This document shows, one piece after another, positions 1 through 6,073 of a stretch of 7,672 nucleotides of DNA. How positions within the stretch are numbered: the first letter of the stretch is position 1; every line of letters starts with the position of its first letter. Source of the DNA: Thermococcus sp. (GTDB taxonomy: Archaea > Methanobacteriota_B > Thermococci > Thermococcales > Thermococcaceae); NCBI GenBank assembly GCA_027062125.1, contig JAMOTW010000089.1, positions 1 to 7,672 on the forward strand, given 5' to 3'. The notes under the pieces were generated by a model, which saw only the letters and a program-made list of their open reading frames with translations, had not been told where the DNA came from and made no database searches. Made by a program: the position numbers and the translations under genes.

Positions 1-807
1 AACGATTATCCCGGAGTATTCAGGAGGGGCGATGCACTCGAGGTCATCAACGTCTGGGGTGTTGCGCCGGGGAAGAAAGTGGCAGTCGTCGGCGCGTTCC
101 CCGAGGAGATAACCGCCGAACTCGAGCGCTGGGGCATAGAGTACGTCGTGGTTCCAAACCCGAGGCGCGTCGAGGGGAAGGACAGGGTTGAGCGCCTCAT
201 CGATGAGAACGGCAACGTTTACGAGGTTGACGCCGTCATAATGGCCGACGGCAGGGTTCCGGACATAAACCCAGTCACCCAGGCCGGCGGAAAGCTCCGC
301 TTCAAGCGCGGCTACTACATCCCGGTTCTTGACCCCCAGCACAGGATAAGGGACGGAATCTACGTCGCTGGAAGCGCCGTGAGTATAAAGCCGCACTACG
401 CGAACTACATTGAGGGCAAGCTCGTCGGCGCACACATCCTCAGTGAGTTTGGCTTCGAGGCCGAGCCATGCGTCTACGAGGAGAGACTGAAGGAGTACGA
501 GCCCGTTTCAAGGCCGATTCCGAGGTTCCCGCTCGACGAGTTCAGGGGCGAGGACGTGCAGATATGCGGCTGCGGCGTCACCCTCGGGAAGGTTGACGAC
601 GTCGTCAGGAGCGGCATAACCGACCTGCAGATAATCAAGCGCCTCACTCACCTCGCGATGGGCTTCTGCCAGGGACGCTTCTGCCTCTTCAACGGGGCTT
701 TGCTGGTCTCCCAGAGGAGCGGAACGCCCATGGACAGGCTCGATATACCCGTCGCGAGGCCGCCCATAAAGAACGTCAAGATGAAGGTTGTCGCCGGGAG
801 GGAGTGA
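1..807 (+). CDS. Dye-linked L-proline dehydrogenase (PDH1-type), alpha subunit; 3' part only
   Basis: The frame is open from base 1 to TGA at 805-807, so this is the C-terminal 268 residues of a gene starting left of the window. The Pyrococcus horikoshii alpha subunit is, from memory, about 490 residues, so some 220 are missing. The enzyme oxidises L-proline to pyrroline-5-carboxylate with an artificial or unknown acceptor; alpha carries FAD and is thought to pass electrons onward. Visible here: a nucleotide-binding beta strand (KKVAVVGAFPEE, fragment residues 25-36), the VDAVIMADGRVPDIN motif of two-dinucleotide-binding flavoproteins, and GIYVAGSAV (about 119-127), where the usual GD of this family is GS. 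A BFD-like C-terminal domain has four cysteines at fragment residues 189, 191, 223 and 228, spaced for an iron-sulphur site. The GTG at 79 is internal, not a start. Beta follows directly. Sarcosine oxidase alpha is the usual automatic label; the pairing with the beta subunit favours proline dehydrogenase. Confidence 0.9.
   Translation, partial: NDYPGVFRRGDALEVINVWGVAPGKKVAVVGAFPEEITAELERWGIEYVVVPNPRRVEGKDRVERLIDENGNVYEVDAVIMADGRVPDINPVTQAGGKLRFKRGYYIPVLDPQHRIRDGIYVAGSAVSIKPHYANYIEGKLVGAHILSEFGFEAEPCVYEERLKEYEPVSRPIPRFPLDEFRGEDVQICGCGVTLGKVDDVVRSGITDLQIIKRLTHLAMGFCQGRFCLFNGALLVSQRSGTPMDRLDIPVARPPIKNVKMKVVAGRE
797..804 (+). promoter_or_regulatory. Ribosome binding site deciding the beta-subunit start
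   Basis: GGAGGGAG lies inside the last codons of the alpha subunit. Its core is about 8 bases before ATG 810 but only about 2 before GTG 804, so the ATG is the better start. Confidence 0.7.
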
Positions 808-809
808 AA

Positions 810-1970
810 ATGCCGACGAGGGAGCTTCCCGAAAAGAGTGAGATAACTATCATCGGTGGCGGAATAGTTGGAGTTACGATAGCTCACGAATTAGCAAAGC
901 GCGGGGAAGAGGTCACGGTCATTGAGAAGCGCTTCATCGGCTCAGGTTCGACCTTCCGCTGCGGAACGGGCATAAGGCAGCAGTTCAACGACGAGGCGAA
1001 CGTCCAGACGATGAAGCGCTCCGTCGAGCTCTGGAAGAAGTACAGTGAGGAGTACGGCTTCCCCTTCAGCCAGACCGGCTACCTCTTCCTGCTCTACGAC
1101 GACGAGGAAGTCGAGACCTTCAAGAGGAACATCGCGATACAGAACCGCTTTGGAGTCCCGACGAGGCTCATAACACCGGAGGAAGCCAAAGAGATAGTCC
1201 CGCTCCTCGACATCAGCGAGGTTATAGCGGCATCCTGGAACCCGACCGATGGAAAGGCCAGCCCGTTCCATTCCACAGCAAAGTTCGCGCTCCACGCTGA
1301 GGAGTTCGGGGCGAAGCTGGTGGAGTACACCGAGGTCAAGGACTTCATCATAGAAAACGGCGAGATAAAGGGCCTCAAGACGAGCAGGGGGACGATAAAG
1401 ACCGGCATCGTGGTCAACGCCACCAACGCGTGGGCCAAGCTCATCAACGCGATGGCCGGGATAAGGACGAAGATACCGATAGAGCCCTACAAGCACCAGG
1501 CGGTAATCACGCAACCCATAAAGAAGGGCTCCGTCAACCCGATGGTCATTTCGTTCAAGTACGGCCACGCATACCTCACCCAGACGAGCCACGGGGGAAT
1601 AATAGGCGGCGTCGGCTACGAGCTGGGACCGACCTACAACCTCGACCCGACCTACGAGTTCATGCGCGAGGTCAGCTACTACTTCACCAAGATAATTCCA
1701 GCGCTGAGGGAGCTTCTCATCCTCAGAACCTGGGCCGGCCACTACGCGAAGACACCGGACAGCAACCCGGCAATAGGAAAGATCGAGGAGCTGAGCGACT
1801 ACTACATAGCGGCTGGCTTCAGCGGGCACGGCTTCATGATGGCGCCGGCGGTTGCCGAGATGGTGGCGGACCTCATCACGAAGGGGAAGACAGACCTGCC
1901 GGCATGGTGGTACGACCCCTACCGCTTCGAGAAGGGCGAGCTTCGCGGCCAGGCATTGCAGATGGGCTGA
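810..1970 (+). CDS. Dye-linked L-proline dehydrogenase (PDH1-type), beta subunit; FAD-dependent, DAO family
   Basis: This is the catalytic proline-oxidising subunit, a 386-residue D-amino-acid-oxidase-fold flavoprotein. I recognise it as close to P. horikoshii PH1364 (about 382 residues) along its whole length. The Rossmann FAD motif GGGIVG sits at residues 16-21, with the ribose-binding acidic residue at the end of the second strand (VIEK, E39). The segment GSGSTFRCGTGIRQQF follows, and the C-terminal FAD motif YIAAGFSGHGFMMAP is present. The ATG at 810 is preferred because GGAGGGAG (797-804) lies at proper distance. An in-frame GTG at 804 overlaps the alpha stop and would give 388 residues, but it has almost no spacing to that site. 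Alpha stop and beta start are 2 bases apart, indicating one operon and probable translational coupling. No small ferredoxin-like genes lie between alpha and beta, as expected for the two-subunit PDH1 rather than the four-subunit PDH2. It could be labelled sarcosine oxidase beta or glycine oxidase by homology alone. Confidence 0.93.
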   Translation: MPTRELPEKSEITIIGGGIVGVTIAHELAKRGEEVTVIEKRFIGSGSTFRCGTGIRQQFNDEANVQTMKRSVELWKKYSEEYGFPFSQTGYLFLLYDDEEVETFKRNIAIQNRFGVPTRLITPEEAKEIVPLLDISEVIAASWNPTDGKASPFHSTAKFALHAEEFGAKLVEYTEVKDFIIENGEIKGLKTSRGTIKTGIVVNATNAWAKLINAMAGIRTKIPIEPYKHQAVITQPIKKGSVNPMVISFKYGHAYLTQTSHGGIIGGVGYELGPTYNLDPTYEFMREVSYYFTKIIPALRELLILRTWAGHYAKTPDSNPAIGKIEELSDYYIAAGFSGHGFMMAPAVAEMVADLITKGKTDLPAWWYDPYRFEKGELRGQALQMG

Positions 1971-1972
1971 GG

Positions 1973-1984
1973 TTTTCTTTTTCT
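1973..1984 (+). terminator. Oligo-T terminator of the proline dehydrogenase operon
   Basis: TTTTCTTTTTCT begins two bases after the beta-subunit stop. Archaeal RNA polymerase stops at such T-rich non-template stretches without needing a hairpin, and no hairpin is seen. The tract sits just before the galactokinase TATA box, so the two transcription units appear separate. Confidence 0.7.
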
Positions 1985-1992
1985 CGCTATCC

Positions 1993-2000
1993 TTAAATAT
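1993..2000 (+). promoter_or_regulatory. TATA box of galactokinase gene
   Basis: TTAAATAT is centred about 33 bases before the ATG at 2030. This places the transcript start near 2020, right at the GGTGA ribosome site (2021-2025), so the leader is very short. The BRE region just upstream (GCTATCC) is not strongly purine-rich, suggesting a moderate promoter. No copy of the Thermococcales glycolytic motif TATCAC-N5-GTGATA is seen nearby. Confidence 0.6.
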
Positions 2001-2029
2001 TTCAACGCCCTACTCCCACGGGTGAACTC

Positions 2030-3091
2030 ATGTACCGCGTTGATTCTCCCGGCAGGGTGAACCTGATAGGGGAGCACACAGATTACACCCTCGGCTACGT
2101 TATGCCGATGGCGATAGACCTCTACACGGTTCTCCACGCCCAGATGGACGAGAAGGTGAGGGTCTACTCCCGGCTCTTCAGGGAGGTCAGGGAGTTTGAG
2201 CTGGATGAGATAAGGAGGGAGAACAACTGGGCCGACTACGTGAGGGGCGTCTTCTGGGTGCTGCTCAACGAGGAGTACAGGATAGGCGGTATGAAGGGCA
2301 TACTCGGCGGTGATCTTCCCATAGGCTCCGGTCTGGGCTCCTCGGCCAGCCTCAAGCTTGCCGTTCTCGCTTTTCTCAACGAGGCTTACAAACTCAACCT
2401 CCTGCCGGTGGAGATGGCACTCTTGGCCCAAAAGGCTGAGAACGAGTTCGTCGGCGTCCCCTGTGGGATACTCGACCAGTTTACGGTCGTCCACGGCAGG
2501 AAGAACCACGTCATCTTCCTTGACACGGACACGCTGAGGCACGAGTACATAGAGTTTCCGAGGGACGTCCAGGTCCTCGTCTTCTACACAGGGGTCGAGC
2601 GCGAGCTCGCCGGTTCCGCCTACGCCGAGCGGAGGAAGGTCGCCGAGGAAACGCTCCGCCTCATCGGGAAGAGGACCTCGAAGGAAGTCGACGAGAGCGA
2701 ACTCAGAAACCTGCCATCCCTCTACAGGCGCCTCTTTGGCTACATAGTCAGGGAGAACAGGCGCGTCCTCGAGGCGAGGGATGCATTGAAGGCCGGCGAC
2801 GTCGGAACCTTCGGCGAGCTGATGACCGCCTCGCACTGGGATTTGGCCAGAAACTACGACGTCTCGAGCGAGGAGCTGGACTTCTTCGTGAGGATTGCAA
2901 CGGAGCTCGGCGCTTACGGGGCGAAGCTTACCGGTGCCGGCTTCGGCGGTTCGGCGGTGGCGATAGTCGACGCCGACAGGGCCCTTGACATCGCTATGAG
3001 GGTCACCGACGAGTACGTCAGGCACTTCAACTGGGAGCCGGACTACCATCTCGTCAGTCCCAGCGAAGGGGTGAGCGTGAGGAGGGTCTGA
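2030..3091 (+). CDS. galK: Galactokinase (GHMP kinase family)
   Basis: This enzyme phosphorylates galactose at C1 with ATP, the first cytosolic step of the Leloir pathway. Its 353 residues match the usual archaeal length (about 350 in Pyrococcus). All three GHMP motifs are intact. The galactokinase signature GRVNLIGEHTDY (8-19) includes catalytic Arg9 and the sugar-binding Glu15, His16 and Asp18. The ATP-binding motif LPIGSGLGSSAS is at 96-107. Motif 3, GAKLTGAGFGGSA, is at 297-309. The stretch GVPCGILDQF (142-151) places the catalytic base at Asp149. GGTGA at 2021-2025, 4 bases before the ATG, supports the start. Unusually, no oligo-T terminator follows the stop at 3089-3091. A beta-glycosidase gene lies about 1.7 kb away on the other strand, and my memory is that P. 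horikoshii also keeps galK close to its GH1 gene. galT (galactose-1-phosphate uridylyltransferase) is not in the window. Confidence 0.97.
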   Translation: MYRVDSPGRVNLIGEHTDYTLGYVMPMAIDLYTVLHAQMDEKVRVYSRLFREVREFELDEIRRENNWADYVRGVFWVLLNEEYRIGGMKGILGGDLPIGSGLGSSASLKLAVLAFLNEAYKLNLLPVEMALLAQKAENEFVGVPCGILDQFTVVHGRKNHVIFLDTDTLRHEYIEFPRDVQVLVFYTGVERELAGSAYAERRKVAEETLRLIGKRTSKEVDESELRNLPSLYRRLFGYIVRENRRVLEARDALKAGDVGTFGELMTASHWDLARNYDVSSEELDFFVRIATELGAYGAKLTGAGFGGSAVAIVDADRALDIAMRVTDEYVRHFNWEPDYHLVSPSEGVSVRRV

Positions 3092-3293
3092 ACTTCGCCT
3101 AGCCACTGATTCCGCAATGAGAAGAATGGGCTGATGTGTATAAAGCGAACGAGGAAAGAGGGGGTCGAGAAGCTCCAGGGGGCAATAAACATCCCAACAG
3201 AGGTTACATAGACCTTCCAGATGGGGTTATTGTGGTAACGTAAGGGCACTGTATCCCATCATTGATTATCCACATGTTGGCAAGCAATTAAAC

Positions 3294-3312
3294 AACTTTA
3301 TACAGTAAAGTT
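3294..3312. repeat. Perfect 7-bp inverted repeat at the promoter; candidate operator
   Basis: AACTTTA (3294-3300), a 5-base spacer TACAG, then TAAAGTT (3306-3312) form a perfect dyad of 19 bases. Its right arm covers the BRE position and runs into the TATA box of the downstream gene. A protein bound here would block assembly of TBP/TFB. That it is an operator is inference; AT-rich DNA gives chance palindromes. Confidence 0.45.
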
Positions 3313-3319
3313 TATAAAA
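3311..3319 (+). promoter_or_regulatory. TATA box with BRE for the secreted-protein gene
   Basis: TTTATAAAA is preceded by AGTAAAG, a good purine-rich BRE. It predicts a transcript start near 3340 and a leader of about 23 bases. The leader ends in GGTGA (3354-3358), 4 bases before the ATG. This is the most canonical promoter in the window, suggesting the gene is well expressed when not repressed. Confidence 0.75.
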
Positions 3320-3362
3320 GATGAACCTGAATAATTAATCGAAAACTCTACAGGGTGATATT

Positions 3363-4754
3363 ATGAAACTCAAAATCGTGGGAGTCTTGTTGCTAACTCT
3401 ATTGTTAACCTCCGCCCTCGGCATGGCGGCAACGGACTTTCTGAGTGTCGAAAGAACTTATCTCCAGGGAAATGCCAAAGTCCTTATATTCCAGCCCTCT
3501 CCAGAGGGAGGGGTAAAGCTCCTCAAACAGGGACACCTCAGTGGTCTCGTGACTCTGAGGACGGAAAGCAAAAAGTGGCGCGAAGTCGGAACTACTGGAA
3601 ACCTGCACACTGTACCCACCCCGCTCGCAATATACTTCACAAAAGACGGAAAGATTGGGGTAAAAAGCATTCAGTCCAGAAAACCCCTCGAATTGAAGGG
3701 GATGTTCCCAATCGAGGAAGTTGCGGAACCCTCCACCAAGCCGGGGCTGAGACTCCCGATAACGGCAAGATTGAAATACAAATTGCGCTCGCTTTTGGGC
3801 ACATCGTCCTGTCCTTGGGGTTATGAAGAGCTCAACGCCAGATACTGCATAATCGAAAATTGGGAGTACCTCAAGGACTCATATTATGCAGACTCAAAAA
3901 CCTTCACGGAATGGATCCCGTTCATGGGATTAAAAGTCAGGACTGGAGGGTATAAGGAAATAAGAAACATCAGTGTTTCGTGGGGCATTCAGCTAACAAC
4001 GAGCACAAGGGCAATGTGGAGCTTAAACGTGGACGGAATACCCATTATAGACTTCGGAAGTTCATACTCAGGTTCTACATTAAAAGTCAGCTATGCCCCT
4101 CAACAGGAAATAGTAACTGAGAATGGTTATTTGGATAGGTACTTGAATCTCCCATTGAAGTACGTAGTTGTTGTTTACAACATTCCAGTGTATGACAAGT
4201 GGCGGAAAGAATATGCGAGCATCCCCATTGCAGGAGTGTACCCATTAGAGATCATGATGAGCGGAGAGTACACCGTTAGCGAAAGCGATTTGAACATGGG
4301 ACACTTACTCACAGACTACCTCTCGAGTTCCCACTTCCCAACAATTAATCTCGGAACAGAGAACAAAACAGTCAAAACGAACTCTGCAGGATCATGTCAG
4401 AATATTGTGTTTGAGTTCCAAGGGAGCTCCGAAACCACGTTTTATTCAACCCCTCTTGGTGGTTCCGCCGCCAACTGGCTCTGGAGCAAGCTTCCTGTGG
4501 TTGGTGCATTGTCAATAACATTCAGCTACTCCTCAACATCCAATTCCGCCACAACGTACAGTATTGACATTGAACGAGGAGCTCCCAATGAGGTATACTA
4601 CATTTTAATGCTCAAAAGGAACCTTGAACTTACGAACAGCAACAACGTGGAAGCGGCAATGTACTTTACCACCATAGATGACGGCCAGGATTCACTGCCC
4701 CCATGCATTGGAAACTTCTGTCCTAACTCACATGATGCAAACACTGAGAGGTGA
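3363..4754 (+). CDS. Secreted protein of unknown function, low-GC
   Basis: I do not recognise this 463-residue protein. An N-terminal Sec signal peptide is clear: Lys2 and Lys4, a hydrophobic core at about 5-19, and a likely cleavage near GMAA (20-23). No second strong transmembrane segment, lipobox or C-terminal anchor is seen, so the product is probably released outside the cell or held loosely at the surface. The mature part is rich in Ser, Thr, Tyr and Trp with alternating hydrophobic patterns that suggest mostly beta structure. It has five cysteines (150, 162, 345, 448, 453), which could form two disulphides, and two N-glycosylation sequons (N202-I-S, N334-K-T). A small hydrophobic patch LPVVGALSITF lies in the C-terminal third. 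GC is far below its neighbours: my hand counts give 22/60 and 29/60 for lines 3841 and 4201, against 38/60 for line 2641 in galK. Leu TTA and Ile ATA/ATT codons are common. This points to acquisition by transfer. The start is well supported by GGTGA and a TATA box. Confidence 0.85.
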   Translation: MKLKIVGVLLLTLLLTSALGMAATDFLSVERTYLQGNAKVLIFQPSPEGGVKLLKQGHLSGLVTLRTESKKWREVGTTGNLHTVPTPLAIYFTKDGKIGVKSIQSRKPLELKGMFPIEEVAEPSTKPGLRLPITARLKYKLRSLLGTSSCPWGYEELNARYCIIENWEYLKDSYYADSKTFTEWIPFMGLKVRTGGYKEIRNISVSWGIQLTTSTRAMWSLNVDGIPIIDFGSSYSGSTLKVSYAPQQEIVTENGYLDRYLNLPLKYVVVVYNIPVYDKWRKEYASIPIAGVYPLEIMMSGEYTVSESDLNMGHLLTDYLSSSHFPTINLGTENKTVKTNSAGSCQNIVFEFQGSSETTFYSTPLGGSAANWLWSKLPVVGALSITFSYSSTSNSATTYSIDIERGAPNEVYYILMLKRNLELTNSNNVEAAMYFTTIDDGQDSLPPCIGNFCPNSHDANTER

Positions 4755-4760
4755 CTTCCC

Positions 4761-4770
4761 TTTCTTTTTT
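4761..4770 (+). terminator. Oligo-T terminator of the secreted-protein gene
   Basis: TTTCTTTTTT starts six bases after the stop codon at 4752-4754. It is a typical archaeal intrinsic terminator without a hairpin. Confidence 0.75.
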
Positions 4771-4780
4771 GCCTTGTATT

Positions 4781-4802
4781 AAGAAGGAAAAGAAATATAA
4801 AT
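4781..4802 (-). terminator. Pyrimidine-rich terminator of the GH1 operon
   Basis: Read on the minus strand this is ATTTATATTTCTTTTCCTTC followed by TT, starting a few bases after the GH1 stop (TAG, 4811-4809). It faces the plus-strand terminator at 4761-4770, giving a converging pair in a 54-base gap. Confidence 0.65.
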
Positions 4803-4808
4803 GGGAGA

Positions 4809-6071
4809 CTAAAAACGTCGGGGGAATTTTATAGAGTAGCCCTCAAGCAGCTCGTCGCCTATCTCCCCTTTCTTAGCGATTTCGCCGTAGATGAGGGCGC
4901 TTTTCCTTGGCTTCCTCTCGAAGGTCTCGTAGTCAACCTCCACCAGCCCGAAGCGCGGCCTGAAACCCTCGGCCCACTCGTAGTTGTCCATCAGCGACCA
5001 GTAGAAGTAGCCCCTCACGTCGATACCTTCCTCCAAGGCTTTATGGACGTACTGGAGGTGCTGGACTATGAACTCCACCCGCCACTCGTCGTCGAGCGTC
5101 GCTATGCCGTTCTCGGTGACGTAGAGCGGAAGGTTGTACTCCGAAAAGGCCTTCAACCCCTCGTAGATGCCCCTCGGGTAAACGCTCCAGCCCATGTCCG
5201 TCTTCCTGCTCACGTTGGCATCCTCGACGGCGAAGCGTCTGAGAAGGTTCCTCACCGCTTTGACCTTCATGATGTTGTAGTAGTTCATCCCGAGCCAGTC
5301 GATGCCGCTCGCGGGAACATCGAAGGTCCTCATGAAGCCCTTGAATTCCCCCGTTAGAATTCCATCCAGTATGGAACGGTTGAAGGTGTAGTCTATCTCG
5401 TCCCTCGCCTTTCTGTCCCTCTCGGAATCGCTCGCCGGAATGAAGTGCGGGCGGTTCTTCACTATCCCGACCCTGAACTTACCGTGAAGAATCTCGTAGG
5501 CGATGGCGTGGGCCCTGATCAGGTTCGCCGCGACCTTCTCGGCCTTCAGAGGATTCTTCCTGAAGGGCGGCCAGGTTCCCTCGACGTATGAGGCCACGAC
5601 GTAAACCATCGGCTCGTTGAAGGTCGCCACCAGCTCAACGCCCTCGATGTTGTCGGCTATCAGCTCAACGTAGCTCCTCCAGTGCTCCAGGTTCTCCTCC
5701 CTTTCGAAGCCACCCCTGAGGGCGAACCACGTGGGCAGGGTGAAGTGGTGGAGAGTCAGCATAGGGGCAATCCCGTTCTCTCTGAGCAGGTCGATTATCC
5801 CCTGATAGCGCATTAAGGCCTCCTCGTTTGGTTTCCCCTCCTCCGGAAAGACCCTGCCCCACTCAATCGAGAATCGATAGGCCCTGTAGCCCAGCCCGGC
5901 CATCAGTTCGATGTCTTTCTCGTACAGCTCCCAGGAGTTGCAGGCCTTTCCGGCGGGGGGAAGTTTTCCCCTCTCGGCCCAGTACCACCAGTCGCTCCAG
6001 ACGTTGTCGCCCTCTATCTGGTAGGAAGACGTTGCCGTTCCGAGGAGAAATCCGTCAGGAAACCTGAGCAT
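4809..6071 (-). CDS. GH1 family beta-glycosidase (beta-glucosidase/beta-galactosidase)
   Basis: This is a retaining glycosidase that removes beta-linked glucose, galactose or related sugars from the non-reducing end. Counting from ATG at 6071 (420 residues), the GH1 N-terminal signature FLLGTATSSYQIEG is at 8-21. LHHFTLP is at 107-113, the acid/base Glu153 is in TFNEP, and the nucleophile Glu320 is in YVTENGIA. YWSLMDNYEWAEGF forms the -1 subsite with the conserved Trp. Length and sequence match the short P. horikoshii enzyme PH0366 (423 residues, reported as membrane-associated and favouring alkyl glucosides) better than the 470-residue CelB type. There is no signal peptide, so the enzyme is cytosolic or membrane-bound from inside. 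GGAGGG (6083-6078) supports the ATG; a TTG at 6077 is in frame and would add two residues, but sits too near that site. The gene overlaps the tail of the C69 gene. Exact sugar preference cannot be read from sequence; nearby galK makes galactosides plausible. Confidence 0.95.
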   Translation of the reverse strand: MLRFPDGFLLGTATSSYQIEGDNVWSDWWYWAERGKLPPAGKACNSWELYEKDIELMAGLGYRAYRFSIEWGRVFPEEGKPNEEALMRYQGIIDLLRENGIAPMLTLHHFTLPTWFALRGGFEREENLEHWRSYVELIADNIEGVELVATFNEPMVYVVASYVEGTWPPFRKNPLKAEKVAANLIRAHAIAYEILHGKFRVGIVKNRPHFIPASDSERDRKARDEIDYTFNRSILDGILTGEFKGFMRTFDVPASGIDWLGMNYYNIMKVKAVRNLLRRFAVEDANVSRKTDMGWSVYPRGIYEGLKAFSEYNLPLYVTENGIATLDDEWRVEFIVQHLQYVHKALEEGIDVRGYFYWSLMDNYEWAEGFRPRFGLVEVDYETFERKPRKSALIYGEIAKKGEIGDELLEGYSIKFPRRF

Positions 6072-6073
6072 CT

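Larger units (their letters stand above)
3092..3362 (+). other. Non-coding spacer, turning AT-rich, between galK and the orphan secreted-protein gene
   Basis: No convincing gene lies in these 271 bases. The first half has mixed composition with no T-tract terminating galK. A TATA-like GTATAAAG at 3138-3145 has no plausible reading frame behind it. CAATAA (3183-3188) and TTATTG (3227-3232) form a weak inverted repeat. From about 3240 the sequence becomes AT-rich and carries the promoter of the next gene. Confidence 0.6.

Noticed and set aside
942..1829. 295-codon open frame on the minus strand inside the proline dehydrogenase beta gene
   Set aside because: It lies wholly antisense to a clear FAD enzyme, and its Val/Leu/Arg-rich translation is typical of shadow frames in GC-rich genes.
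2818..2831. CTGATGA, resembling a C box of a C/D guide RNA
   Set aside because: It lies inside the galK coding region and lacks properly placed D, D' and C' boxes.
1919..3106. 395-codon open frame on the minus strand across galK
   Set aside because: The plus strand carries all three intact GHMP motifs. The antisense frame is open because of the GC-rich third-position bias and shows no recognisable domain.
3134..3211. 25-codon plus-strand frame overlapping the TATA-like GTATAAAG (3138-3145)
   Set aside because: The start lies before the putative TATA box rather than after it, there is no ribosome site, and the next ATG (3221) gives only five codons.
3183..3232. Inverted repeat CAATAA/TTATTG with flanking CCC/GGG
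   Set aside because: The arms are short and interrupted, with a loop of nearly 40 bases. There is no T-tract or target duplication, so neither a terminator nor an element end is supported.
3043..3249. 68-codon minus-strand frame from the galK spacer into the galK 3' end
   Set aside because: Its only start is a GTG with no good ribosome site, it overlaps galK by about 49 bases, and I recognise no family. A genome-wide BLASTN of 3092-3250 would show whether it is a repeated relic.
3355..3360. GTGATA, half of the Thermococcales glycolytic motif (TATCAC-N5-GTGATA)
   Set aside because: The TATCAC half is missing at the required spacing, and the bases are explained by the ribosome binding site.
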